From Treponema sp. UBA937 (GTDB lineage Bacteria; Spirochaetota; Spirochaetia; Treponematales; Breznakiellaceae): a stretch of 35,648 bases of DNA. A program made the position numbers and the translations under genes. Positions 21,741 to 30,300 of the stretch are shown piece after piece (position 1 is the stretch's first letter; every line of letters begins with the position of its first letter). The notes beneath the pieces were generated by a model. That model saw nothing but the letters and a program-made list of their open reading frames with translations. It searched no databases and had not been told where the DNA came from. The stretch is from contig DBDH01000087.1 of NCBI GenBank assembly GCA_002293455.1, forward strand, positions 18,155-53,802, written 5' to 3'.

Positions 21741-22655
21741 ATGAAAAAATTATTTTTGACTGCGGTATTCGCATTAATCGGGCTGTCGGCATATTGCGGG
21801 GCAGCGTTTGAGATGGACCTCGTAAATGAACAGAATATTGCATTGGACGGGATTCACAATATCAGTATTTCTTATAACAACGAAAATGTTACGATTTTAA
21901 AAGGCAATACATCTTCTCTTGTTCTTAAAGAATACATGAGTGAAGATAAAGTTGATTATTACGCCGATGTAAGGAGTACGGACGGGAATGTGAGGATTGA
22001 AAGCGGCAGACGTCCGCATAAGATTATCAGCTTTGGCGATTTTAGAGCAAAAGCGGAACTATATGTACCGGAATCTTACACGGGGAGCTTAAGCGTAAGG
22101 ACGAGCAATGGCCGCGTCGTTATTGATTCGGTAAATGGAGATATCAACGCTGAAACATCCAATGCCAAAATTGAAATAAAAAATATCGATGGAATAATTG
22201 ACGCAAGAACAATCAATGGCAGTATTGTTATTGATTCGATAAACGGAAATGTTGGTGTAAAAGCGTCCCATGGAAGCGTTGAACTAAAAAACATCGATGG
22301 GGCGGCAGACGCAAGAACGGACAACGGCAGTATTGTTATTGATTCGGTAAATGGAAATATCAGGGCTGAAACATCTAACGCAAAAATTACATGCAGTACC
22401 GCGGAAGTGTTAGGTGATATAACTCTTATAACAAATAACGGCAGTATTGACCTCGACATTCCGCGGGATTTGTTTTTCCAGTTTTCCGCCAGAACAATAA
22501 ACGGCCGTGTAAGAACTTCTTTTGATAATAATCTTTCGAGGCCGGTAAATGATGATCATCTGTATCGCGGAATTATCGGGCCGGAAAATAATCCTAATAT
22601 GAAAATCGATCTGGAAACAAGTAATGGATCGATAAGCGTAGATTGGATTAATTGA
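21741..22655 (+). CDS. Secreted DUF4097-type beta-repeat protein
   Basis: The product is 304 residues. It has a signal peptide of about 20 residues (MKKLFLTAVFALIGLSAYCG), so it is exported, and Cys19 raises the possibility of a lipoprotein. Residues 123-158 and 159-194 are near-identical 36-residue units, each starting NG-x-(V/I)-V-I-D-S and ending NIDG-x2-DAR-T; a third partial unit runs from 195. The strand-turn pattern fits the DUF4097/DUF4098 beta-solenoid family found on bacterial surfaces. The ATG at 21741 is preferred to an in-frame upstream start at 21633 because it begins the signal peptide and has AAAGG upstream. The true role is unknown. Confidence 0.8.
   Translation: MKKLFLTAVFALIGLSAYCGAAFEMDLVNEQNIALDGIHNISISYNNENVTILKGNTSSLVLKEYMSEDKVDYYADVRSTDGNVRIESGRRPHKIISFGDFRAKAELYVPESYTGSLSVRTSNGRVVIDSVNGDINAETSNAKIEIKNIDGIIDARTINGSIVIDSINGNVGVKASHGSVELKNIDGAADARTDNGSIVIDSVNGNIRAETSNAKITCSTAEVLGDITLITNNGSIDLDIPRDLFFQFSARTINGRVRTSFDNNLSRPVNDDHLYRGIIGPENNPNMKIDLETSNGSISVDWIN
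22107..22390 (+). repeat. 108-bp tandem repeat inside the DUF4097 gene
   Basis: Two full 108-bp units (22107-22214 and 22215-22322) and a partial third unit (from 22323) can be read. The segment GTTATTGATTCG is identical in all three units. High nucleotide identity points to recent duplication and possible copy-number change. Confidence 0.75.
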
Positions 22656-22663
22656 TGGAATGA

Positions 22664-22711
22664 GAAAAGAAAAGTGACGAAAGAGAATTTTCTTCGCTCA
22701 CTTTTCTTTTC
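22664..22711. terminator. Bidirectional terminator between converging genes
   Basis: A perfect 14-bp stem pairs 22664-22677 with 22698-22711, with an inner CGAA/TTCG, in the 80-base gap between the DUF4097 gene and deoC. The arms are A-rich on one side and T-rich on the other, so it can serve both strands. Confidence 0.75.
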
Positions 22712-22735
22712 CAGCATTTGCCGGTTTTTTTGTGT

Positions 22736-23401
22736 TCAATACGATCCGCTCTTACTTCCCGCCAGAAGCGAAAGCGCGGAACTGGTTCCTATCCGGTCAC
22801 AGCCCGCAAGAATAAAGGCTTCAAGGTCTTCCCGTGTTTTTACTCCTCCGGCGGCTTTCATTTTTACGTTTGGACCGATATGCTTTTTAAAGAGCAAAAT
22901 ATCTTCCATGAGTGCGCCGCCGGAACCGAAGCCTGTGGATGTTTTAATGTAATCGGCTCCGGTTTGGGTTATTATTCCACAGAGCGTGATTTTTTCTTCA
23001 TCAGTCAAGTAACATGTTTCGATGATGACTTTCAGAATATGACTGCCGATTTCTTTTTTTATTGCCGCAATTTCATTTTCAATTTCAACGAATCGTTTAT
23101 TTTTCACATCGGTGATATTAATGACCATATCGATTTCAGACGCGCCGTCCGCAATCGCCGTTTTTGCTTCCGCCAATTTTGCTGATGTTACACTGTACCC
23201 AAGCGGGAAACCGATGACGGTGCAAATTACAGGATCGTTTCCATACGTTTCGGAAATCCGTTTGACATAAGACGGCGGAACGCAGACCGACGCGGTTTTA
23301 TGTTCGACAGCTTCATTGCATAATTTTTTTATGTCTTCCCACGAAGCAAAGGGCTTTAAAAGCGTATGATCAATGTGACGTAAAATTTCCTGATCTGTCA
23401 T
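22736..23401 (-). CDS. deoC: Deoxyribose-phosphate aldolase
   Basis: The 221-residue product splits 2-deoxyribose 5-phosphate into glyceraldehyde 3-phosphate and acetaldehyde in deoxynucleoside breakdown. The Schiff-base Lys153 lies in YIKTSTGFG, Lys182 in KMKAAGGV and Asp91 in EIDMVINI, matching the catalytic residues of E. coli DeoC. The start at 23401 is chosen because AGGAG (23409-23413) lies seven bases upstream and gives the normal length; a start at 23431 would add ten odd residues. It lies 58 bases downstream of the family B polymerase gene on the same strand and may be cotranscribed with it. Confidence 0.95.
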   Translation of the reverse strand: MTDQEILRHIDHTLLKPFASWEDIKKLCNEAVEHKTASVCVPPSYVKRISETYGNDPVICTVIGFPLGYSVTSAKLAEAKTAIADGASEIDMVINITDVKNKRFVEIENEIAAIKKEIGSHILKVIIETCYLTDEEKITLCGIITQTGADYIKTSTGFGSGGALMEDILLFKKHIGPNVKMKAAGGVKTREDLEAFILAGCDRIGTSSALSLLAGSKSGSY

Positions 23402-23459
23402 GATGGTACTCCTGAATAGCATCTTCTTCACAGTATAGTAAAAAACAAGATTTTTTGCA

Positions 23460-26012
23460 CTACCATTCCAGTTCCATTTGACCGTCTTCTAGGGCTTGGC
23501 GGTTTTTTCCCCGTTCCGGAAACATCTGCGGATTCCATCCTGCCGCAAGGGCGATAGAACCTGCTACGGACAAAATCTGGGTATCAATGTAATGATTGTA
23601 ATCCATGGGGGATTCCAGTTTTTCGGCGGGTTCAGGACCGTTCACCGTCCAGTAATATTCGATATTTCCCCGCCTGCCTTTCCATCCCAGGATTCTTGCG
23701 GCTTTTACTTGGGGCGGAGTAGAAGCCGTGTAATTTTCCGGTGGACGCCTGAGACGTTTTTTATAAACAAGTTCTGTATCAAGTTTGCCTGCCTGGAGTT
23801 GTTTTATTATATCGATTACATGATTTCTCAATTCGGCTTCTGTTCCGCCGCGGAAAACCAGTTCCAGTAATTCCACTTGAATCCTTTTTGCCAGCGGTGT
23901 GGAATCGCTTCTCGCGGCTTCCATTCCTTTTACTTCTACATTGAGAGAACCGTCTTCATGAAAAACAAAACCCGCGTATCCTTTTGCCCGGCCTCTAAGA
24001 TTGGCCCCGTTTTTCATTGAACGCAGCGGAGGAATCATAAATTTTCTGTAAGGTTTTTCAAAACGCAGTTCCAGGAAAGAATCTACCTGATACTCTTCTT
24101 CTATTTTTTTTGAAAGATCATGGCTGAGTTTTGCCGCAAGTTCTTTACATGTATTGGAAAAATCCTGATAGGAAATGCTGTCCGGAAAACCGGTTTTTAC
24201 GAAAAGCGAATCGGTGTCTCCGTATAAAACTTTGTAGCCGTTTTTTTCAAACCAGTCTTTGGAAAAAAGCAGCCACTTTCTCGCGAAACTGGTGATCGCT
24301 CCCGCAAGTTCGGTCTTTGCGTATCTGCATGACGCGGTTCCCAAAACGCCGTAAAAACTGTTCATCAATATTTTATAAACATAAGCACTCACGGTATCAT
24401 TTTTTTCGATGGCTTTTTTCCGTGCGGAAAAATATTCCGCAATCAATGAAGGGAGAATCCCGGCATCTCGAATGAATTTTGCGCCGTTGGGAGCTGTGAT
24501 ACGATTATCAATTGACGGTTTCTCACCGGCAAAGAGTTCTTTTGAAAGATCATCTGTTTTAGAAAATACCCCTTCGTATACACCTGATGAGGTGTATGAA
24601 TCAGTGTTGGTAAGAGTGTTCGCCAAGGGATCGATGTTGAATGTCCTCATGATTGTCGGATAGAGGCTCCTGAAATCGAATACCGCCACATTGGGAAACA
24701 AGCCCGGTTCGGGGTCAAGAATGGTGCCGCCTGCCGCTCCGCTTACCCGTCTTGCTGCATACGATTCCAGCGGAACGGGAGTGATGTTCCGTTTTGAAAG
24801 TTCCATTCCGTAAATCCGTTCAAAGGCGGCCACGCTGGTCCAGGCTTTATCAAGAGAAACGCCCGTGAGCTGAGCCCGTTCAAGCGTAAGTTTCCAGAGG
24901 CCGGTTTTTTCAAGTACATCCAGAACCAGTTCGGAATCCCGGAGGCAATATTCGGCAAACTTAACAGGTTCTTCGTTATAGAGTTTTGTCAATTCTGCAA
25001 TCTTATTCCGGCCCGTGGAGGCGTTCAATTTGCCTTTTCCAAGGACAGCCCGCGAGACCGTTTCCAAAGAATAATCTTCGTATTTTTCCGGTGAAGCGCG
25101 GGCAATCCGAAGGGCGTCTATTACCTGGCGTCCGCTGACAATGACCGCTGCTGAACGGCGTCCTTCTCCGGGGAAATATTTTGCGGAATCAAAAGAACGT
25201 CCAAGAGAACAAATGAGGCGGTGAAATTCAAAACGTTTCATCAAATGCGGAAAATCAAAATCTAAAATGTTCCAGCCGGTAATGACGTCCGGGTCCAGTT
25301 CCTGAATATGTTTGATAAAACTTTTTAAGAGCGATAATTCCGAAAAATAACATTGGATATGTTTTTCTTCCGGCGGCGTTCCGTCATGTTTCCAGACAAG
25401 AAAAACTTCTGAAAAGATAGCGTGAAACGAAGAATCTTTTACAACAAGAGAAAGAGCGTTAATTGACTGGTCCGCTTCGTTGGTTTCAATATCGATAGAA
25501 GCGATAATCAGTTTTACTTCCGGACCGGATGGAAGCGGTGAAATAATCGGATCGGAAAACACGAGATCGACCAAGCGTCCGGGCCTGGGAATCCCTTCAA
25601 TCCGCAGGGGGCCTTTTAGCCGCTTTTCGATAAGATACAAATCGATAATCTTCATGTCCATGTCAGGAGATATGATGCCCGCGTTCTGCAACATTGACGC
25701 GGCCTGCGAACGTTCCCCGCTTGTTTTAAAAATAATTTTTAAGAGAACATCTTTTCTTGAAAATGATTTTTCCTGACTTGATTCAATTGTGTAACATATA
25801 TCAGACAGAATCTGTCTGCATCGGTCTTCATCTGTTTTGAAAATATGAATATAAGGTTTCCAGTTTGTATCCGCCGCGGCGAAGGAACGGCCGTCGGCCA
25901 GCCGGCCTATCAGAAAAATTTTATTCCTTCGGTTATCGTACAATGGATGCACTAAAAATCCTATAGAGGAAATATGCCGCAAGGAATCGCCGTCAGACTT
26001 CATGCTTGACAT
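23460..26012 (-). CDS. polB: Family B DNA polymerase (Pol II type)
   Basis: The product is 850 residues, somewhat longer than E. coli Pol II (783). The 3'-5' exonuclease motifs are present: Exo I with Asp174 and Glu176 (SIDIETNE), Exo II (NILDFDFPHL) and Exo III (YCLRDSELV). The polymerase motifs are also present: A with Asp446 (DFRSLYPTIM), B (KILMNSFYGVLG), and C with Asp599 and Asp601 (YGDTDSLF). All catalytic carboxylates are kept, so a proofreading polymerase is expected, probably for repair or translesion restart. In-frame ATGs at 26012 and 26003 both lack a clear ribosome-binding site. No phage genes surround it. Confidence 0.92.
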   Translation of the reverse strand: MSSMKSDGDSLRHISSIGFLVHPLYDNRRNKIFLIGRLADGRSFAAADTNWKPYIHIFKTDEDRCRQILSDICYTIESSQEKSFSRKDVLLKIIFKTSGERSQAASMLQNAGIISPDMDMKIIDLYLIEKRLKGPLRIEGIPRPGRLVDLVFSDPIISPLPSGPEVKLIIASIDIETNEADQSINALSLVVKDSSFHAIFSEVFLVWKHDGTPPEEKHIQCYFSELSLLKSFIKHIQELDPDVITGWNILDFDFPHLMKRFEFHRLICSLGRSFDSAKYFPGEGRRSAAVIVSGRQVIDALRIARASPEKYEDYSLETVSRAVLGKGKLNASTGRNKIAELTKLYNEEPVKFAEYCLRDSELVLDVLEKTGLWKLTLERAQLTGVSLDKAWTSVAAFERIYGMELSKRNITPVPLESYAARRVSGAAGGTILDPEPGLFPNVAVFDFRSLYPTIMRTFNIDPLANTLTNTDSYTSSGVYEGVFSKTDDLSKELFAGEKPSIDNRITAPNGAKFIRDAGILPSLIAEYFSARKKAIEKNDTVSAYVYKILMNSFYGVLGTASCRYAKTELAGAITSFARKWLLFSKDWFEKNGYKVLYGDTDSLFVKTGFPDSISYQDFSNTCKELAAKLSHDLSKKIEEEYQVDSFLELRFEKPYRKFMIPPLRSMKNGANLRGRAKGYAGFVFHEDGSLNVEVKGMEAARSDSTPLAKRIQVELLELVFRGGTEAELRNHVIDIIKQLQAGKLDTELVYKKRLRRPPENYTASTPPQVKAARILGWKGRRGNIEYYWTVNGPEPAEKLESPMDYNHYIDTQILSVAGSIALAAGWNPQMFPERGKNRQALEDGQMELEW

Positions 26013-26152
26013 AATAAAGCAAATGACGCGGATGCTCCAGAGCGCGGCGCGCGGCGTATGTTTTACAGCTGATGAAATTGGGTTTTATCTTTTCACATTT
26101 TAAAAAACATATTATATTAATTATATTCACAAAGTGTGATGGGGAAAAAGAC

Positions 26153-27307
26153 ATGGCTAATATTTTCGATTATCTTGATTGGCGCGGCGATTTAACATTT
26201 AAACAATCACCGTTTAATCCTGTTGATAATTTGATTCTCTCAAGGCTTTCCTACCTGCCGTTTGAAGACATTGTTCCGGGGCCTGATTCCCAGGATTCGA
26301 TTCTGCTTTCGGACGCGTCAGAGCGGTTTCGGTCTCTTGCCGAAAATCCTGACACGCGGCAGTTTTCCTCAGTTCATATGAAAGAGGATCCTCATCTTCT
26401 GTCTGTGCTTGGCGCTTCAAAACGATTCGGAAATCTCCGGCTTACGCACTATGTGAACAATATTGATATTTCGGAAGAAGAACAATTTTCGGCGCTTTGT
26501 ATTTTCGGCAAAACGTTTCCTCCGTATATTTCTTTCCGCGGTACTGATTGGACTATTGTAGGATGGAAAGAAGATTTTAATATGAGTTTTCTTTCGGCTG
26601 TTCCGTCTCAATTGGACGCGGCCGCGTACCTGGAAAAAATCGCGAAGATGTTCCGAAAATCCCTGCGGGTCGGCGGACATTCCAAGGGAGGGAATCTTGC
26701 GGTATACGCGTCTGCTTTTTGTAATAAACATGTTCAGAAAAGAATCATCGAAGTATATAACAACGACGGCCCCGGATTCAGCCAAGACATAATCGATGCC
26801 CCTTCATTTCAGTGCGTTATGAATAGGATCCATACTTTCGTTCCTCAAACTTCTGTCATTGGAATGCTCTTTGAACATGAGGAAGGATATACCGTTGTTG
26901 AAAGCGCTCAAAAGGGATTGATGCAGCACGATCTTTTTTCATGGCAGGTAGTATACAATGATTTTGTAAGACTTGATAAAGTTGATAACAGCAGCAAGTT
27001 TATTGACAAAACCATGAAGGAATGGCTCAGCGGTTTAAACCCTGAACAACGAAAAGAACTTGTTAATCATTTGTATACTATACTCACCTCGACTGACGCT
27101 CACAGCCTGCAGGAGCTTACTTCTCAATGGCTGAAAAGCGCTGCCGCTATGATTAAAACCATAAACGACACTGATGAAACCACAAAGAAGCATCTTTCCC
27201 GGATATTTTCAATACTCGTTAAAGCGGCAAAAAATAATATCGGTTACATTTTGCCGGATCCGCTTGCGCGGTTTCAGAACCATGAGCCGGCTCATCAAAC
27301 AAAGTAA
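26153..27307 (+). CDS. DUF2974 (Mbeg1-like) alpha/beta hydrolase
   Basis: The product is 384 residues. It opens with the family start MANIFDYLDWRGDLTF. The lipase-like nucleophile elbow is GGHSKGGNLA, with Ser177 as the predicted nucleophile. Other visible family segments are YISFRGTDWTIVGWKEDFNM and NNDGPGF. It is probably a cytoplasmic hydrolase acting on an unknown ester. The ATG at 26153 is chosen because GGGG-rich sequence lies upstream and the family start fits; an upstream in-frame start at 26072 would run through the AT-rich promoter region. A weak promoter pair (TTTACA 26062-26067, TATCTT 26086-26091) lies upstream. Confidence 0.85.
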   Translation: MANIFDYLDWRGDLTFKQSPFNPVDNLILSRLSYLPFEDIVPGPDSQDSILLSDASERFRSLAENPDTRQFSSVHMKEDPHLLSVLGASKRFGNLRLTHYVNNIDISEEEQFSALCIFGKTFPPYISFRGTDWTIVGWKEDFNMSFLSAVPSQLDAAAYLEKIAKMFRKSLRVGGHSKGGNLAVYASAFCNKHVQKRIIEVYNNDGPGFSQDIIDAPSFQCVMNRIHTFVPQTSVIGMLFEHEEGYTVVESAQKGLMQHDLFSWQVVYNDFVRLDKVDNSSKFIDKTMKEWLSGLNPEQRKELVNHLYTILTSTDAHSLQELTSQWLKSAAAMIKTINDTDETTKKHLSRIFSILVKAAKNNIGYILPDPLARFQNHEPAHQTK

Positions 27308-27344
27308 GTTACACAAAAACGCTGATGCCGCCGATGTTCAAGTA

Positions 27345-29021
27345 TCATTTCCTGGTAACTGAATACTCCGGTTTTTCCGGTGAAGATTTTACCGACAGCT
27401 TGCAGCGGAACGGTTCCAGGTCTTCGGCTAATTCTTCCACATCCATTGTATCAGCATTGAAAATTGCGTCCGGATGATAATTGCAGATTATTTCCGTGTT
27501 AATTCCTTCCGCTAAAGCTCTGCCCCAGGCTCCGTGAAAACGGACAATATCCCAAACCAGAGGAAGCAGATAATCTTTCTTCGCTTTCTTGTAACATGTG
27601 TCTAAAAAACTTAGCTGCAAATTTTCAATCTCAAAAGAATCGAGGGATGCCGCCGGTACTTTTTGCGTATCCCAAAAATCCGCGAAAGATTCAAGAAACG
27701 CCGAAGGCTTTTTCCCTAAAGGAAACAGTATTTGATTGAACCATGCTACAGACCTTCCTCGGTTGTAAAATAAATCCACCGCCCGGGAAAGACATTCCGC
27801 TTTATAAAGATCGTTCGCCGAAAAATTCTTTCCGGATATGAGCTCGTAAGGCGCTTCTTTGTCTGCCCGCAGCATAAGCGATTCTGTCTCATCATACATC
27901 AATGTTCCCGGCAACACTGAAAGCCTGAACATATCAAGATTGTCGGGATAGAGGGATAATGCGTAATCGAGACTTTTTTTGTAGCCGTCCAGACTGTCAC
28001 CGGGAAGGCCGTAGATAAGATCGAGTCCGAAAGACACGCCTGCTTCATGAAGCAGGCCGATTTTCGACGCGAAAAGATCGGGATTGAACGTTCTTCCGGC
28101 CAGTGCGCAGACTTTAGGACTGCCGGATTGAAGCCCAATCTGCAATGAAGCGTTTATTTCGCCGAACAGCTTTGCCTGATTTCTCGTGAGCAATTCTCCC
28201 CGAATTTCAAAATGCCAATGAATCTTCGGCGCCGTTTTCTTGATAGCTTGAAGAATGACCGCTGCTCTTTCTTTGTTTGTATTGAAAGTCGGGTCCAGAA
28301 CAAAAACCGAAGACGGATTGCTTTTCGAAAAATAGTTCAGCTCCGCAAAAATCCGTTCATCTGAAAAATAGCGCAGCGTTTTGCCGCCTTTTGATTCATA
28401 GCAATAGGTGCAGGCATACGGACAACCGCGCGCCAGTTCCCAAAGAACGCCGTCCCTGTTTTGCGCGTCGAGAATACCTTCAAGCCAAGGTGAGGGTAAA
28501 CATGCTATATCTTCTTTCGGAATACCGGTATTCGGGAAAAACGTTTGAGGTTTTTGATGATTGATGCCATGTTCGACCAGCTCTTTTACCGCCGATTCGC
28601 CTTCACCGCAGACGACCGAATTAAAATAACCGCCTTCTGTAATCGATAATCCATTCGGCCGCGCCGTTACTTCAGGACCTCCGCAAAATAAAAAAGTGTC
28701 TTTGTTTTGCGCTTTCAGAGACGCCGCGGCTTTTATCATAATGTTCCGGTTCCAACTGTACATCGAAAATCCTATCATATCCGCCGGATGCCGGGAAATT
28801 TTTTGCAGCAAAAAATGAACGCCGTCTTTTAAAAAAGTTTCAATCAAATAAATTGATATATTGGGAAAATGTTTTTTCAGATTTGCCGCTATGGAAGCCG
28901 GCCCAAGAGGAACCGCTTCCGGCCCTTCATCAAGATGACACAAAACAAAAACAATAGAAAACTGAGATTTTTGCAAAAAATGTTTGTGTGCGCAAAAATC
29001 TCTTTTGGAATGATCAGACAT
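27345..29021 (-). CDS. B12-binding radical SAM protein, DUF4080 type
   Basis: The product is 558 residues. Residues 20-150 form a cobalamin-binding-like Rossmann domain (PLGPASIAANLKKHFP, then GFSMYSWN and CGGPEVTA). The radical SAM cluster is Cys200, Cys204 and Cys207 in ARGCPYACTYCYE. A TIM-barrel core follows with GLQSGSPKVCALAGR and GLDLIYGLPGDSLDGY, and then a C-terminal DUF4080-like region. The substrate is unknown. No strong ribosome-binding site supports the ATG at 29021, so the true start may lie slightly inside. It converges with the DUF2974 gene across a 37-base gap that has no clear terminator. Confidence 0.88.
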   Translation of the reverse strand: MSDHSKRDFCAHKHFLQKSQFSIVFVLCHLDEGPEAVPLGPASIAANLKKHFPNISIYLIETFLKDGVHFLLQKISRHPADMIGFSMYSWNRNIMIKAAASLKAQNKDTFLFCGGPEVTARPNGLSITEGGYFNSVVCGEGESAVKELVEHGINHQKPQTFFPNTGIPKEDIACLPSPWLEGILDAQNRDGVLWELARGCPYACTYCYESKGGKTLRYFSDERIFAELNYFSKSNPSSVFVLDPTFNTNKERAAVILQAIKKTAPKIHWHFEIRGELLTRNQAKLFGEINASLQIGLQSGSPKVCALAGRTFNPDLFASKIGLLHEAGVSFGLDLIYGLPGDSLDGYKKSLDYALSLYPDNLDMFRLSVLPGTLMYDETESLMLRADKEAPYELISGKNFSANDLYKAECLSRAVDLFYNRGRSVAWFNQILFPLGKKPSAFLESFADFWDTQKVPAASLDSFEIENLQLSFLDTCYKKAKKDYLLPLVWDIVRFHGAWGRALAEGINTEIICNYHPDAIFNADTMDVEELAEDLEPFRCKLSVKSSPEKPEYSVTRK

Positions 29022-29111
29022 TCATACAGTATGAAGGGAGACAGGTCTGGAATGCAATAGTGATTAATTTGAAAATAGACATAAAACAATAAACATGATA
29101 AAACAATACCC

Positions 29112-29735
29112 ATGATTGATATACAATATTATGCGGCCTTGTTTTTTAACGAAGAAACAGGAAAGGAACGATATGGCTTAATGCAAAAAGAAGCGGAAAC
29201 GTTCTGTAAAAACGCGTCCGTGGAAGAATGCTGGGCAGCCGCTGTAGAATGTTACAATTCTGAACTATATTACATTCAAGCGTTCGCGGTATATATCATG
29301 GGCGTTATATCAGCAAATAAAAAACAGGCGTATCTTTTTCTAAAAGATACCGTAAGCGAAAATCCTTTATGGCAGGTTCAAGAGTTTCTTGGCATGGCTT
29401 TTGATCAGTATTGCAAAGGCCTTGGTTACGAAAAATCTTTGAAAACAATCGATGAATGGCTGCATAGCAAAAATAAAAATTGCAGAAGGGCGGTTACCGA
29501 AGGATTGAGAATCTGGACAAACAAGCCGTATTTCAAAGATAATCCCCAGGAAGCAATAAGGATATTATCCGAACACAAAGCCGATGAAAGTGAATATGTA
29601 AGAAAATCAGTCGGAAACGCTTTAAAAGACATCAGTAAAACATATCCCGAATTAATAAAAAACGAATTGGCGCAGTGGAAATTAGAAACAAAAGAAATAA
29701 AACAAGTCCATAAACTGGCAAGTAAATTTCTTTAG
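29112..29735 (+). CDS. HEAT-repeat DNA alkylation repair-like protein (AlkC/AlkD type)
   Basis: The product is 207 residues of paired helices. The central CRRAVTEGLRIW and the segment EYVRKSVGNALKDISKTYPEL closely resemble AlkC/AlkD glycosylases, which remove alkylated purines without base flipping. The catalytic Asp/Trp set of AlkD cannot be assigned with confidence by eye. The ribosome-binding site is weak. The next gene starts 13 bases downstream on the same strand, suggesting a two-gene unit. Confidence 0.75.
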   Translation: MIDIQYYAALFFNEETGKERYGLMQKEAETFCKNASVEECWAAAVECYNSELYYIQAFAVYIMGVISANKKQAYLFLKDTVSENPLWQVQEFLGMAFDQYCKGLGYEKSLKTIDEWLHSKNKNCRRAVTEGLRIWTNKPYFKDNPQEAIRILSEHKADESEYVRKSVGNALKDISKTYPELIKNELAQWKLETKEIKQVHKLASKFL

Positions 29736-29748
29736 AATTGGAGCAAAT

Positions 29749-30114
29749 ATGACTATCGAAGAACTGCGTAAACATTGTCTTGCCGTAAAAGGCGCGGAAG
29801 AAAATCTGGGTTCCGATGAAGCGATGATCTCTTATAAAGTAATGGGAAAAGTGTTCGCCTTTTTTGTGCTTGCGCCGAAAGACAATGAATATTTTGTTGT
29901 TATAAAATGCGATCCCGGAAAATCAGCCGAATTAAGAGAAAAATATGAAGGCGTTACAAAAGGCTATTACAACGGTGACAGCTTGTTATGGAATTCCGTA
30001 TATTTGCAAAAAGATGTGCCGGACACATTAATCCTGGAACTTATTAATCACGCCGCGGATGAGGTCATAAAGAAACTGCCGAAATATAAACAAAAGGAAT
30101 ATTTTAATCAATAG
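29749..30114 (+). CDS. YjbR/MmcQ family protein
   Basis: The product is 121 residues. It begins with TIEELRKHCLAVKGAEENLGSD and contains MGKVFAFFVL, VIKCDPGKSAELREKY and WNSVYLQ, as in the YjbR (CyaY-like fold) family of small DNA-binding or unknown-function proteins. GGAG lies ahead of the ATG. It is probably cotranscribed with the alkylation-repair-like gene. Confidence 0.88.
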   Translation: MTIEELRKHCLAVKGAEENLGSDEAMISYKVMGKVFAFFVLAPKDNEYFVVIKCDPGKSAELREKYEGVTKGYYNGDSLLWNSVYLQKDVPDTLILELINHAADEVIKKLPKYKQKEYFNQ

Positions 30115-30169
30115 ACATAATCTAACGTTGCCGCCTGAATTGAGAATTACCGCAAAAAACGCAGCGCGG

Positions 30170-30198
30170 TTGTGTTGATTGATTCAAATGTATATAAT
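30170..30198 (+). promoter_or_regulatory. Promoter candidate for the hybrid kinase
   Basis: TTGTGT (30170-30175) and a perfect TATAAT (30193-30198) are 17 bases apart. The leader of about 95 bases contains two hairpins: GCA...TGC around CCTCCG/CGGGG (30241-30263), and ATTTCCT (30265-30271) with AGGAAAT (30280-30286) just before the ribosome-binding site AGGA. Confidence 0.5.
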
Positions 30199-30300
30199 GG
30201 AAACCAAATATAACGGAAATTACTGCAAAACTTAGAATGTGCAAACCTCCGGTTCGGGGCTGCAATTTCCTCAATATCTAGGAAATCCAGGAATTAGCGT

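Noticed and set aside
26049..26059. GCGCGGCGTAT shared in inverted form with 16608-16618
   Set aside because: Eleven GC-rich bases found twice are not enough to claim a dispersed element.
26153..30114. Possible defence island formed by the hydrolase, radical SAM and HEAT-repeat genes
   Set aside because: The gene directions differ, no toxin, nuclease or sensor hallmark is present, and each gene fits an ordinary housekeeping or repair family.
30241..30286. Resemblance to a cyclic-di-GMP riboswitch in the kinase leader
   Set aside because: The GCAAACCTCCGG stretch recalls part of GEMM RNA, but the P1 helix, the tetraloop receptor and the full length are absent.
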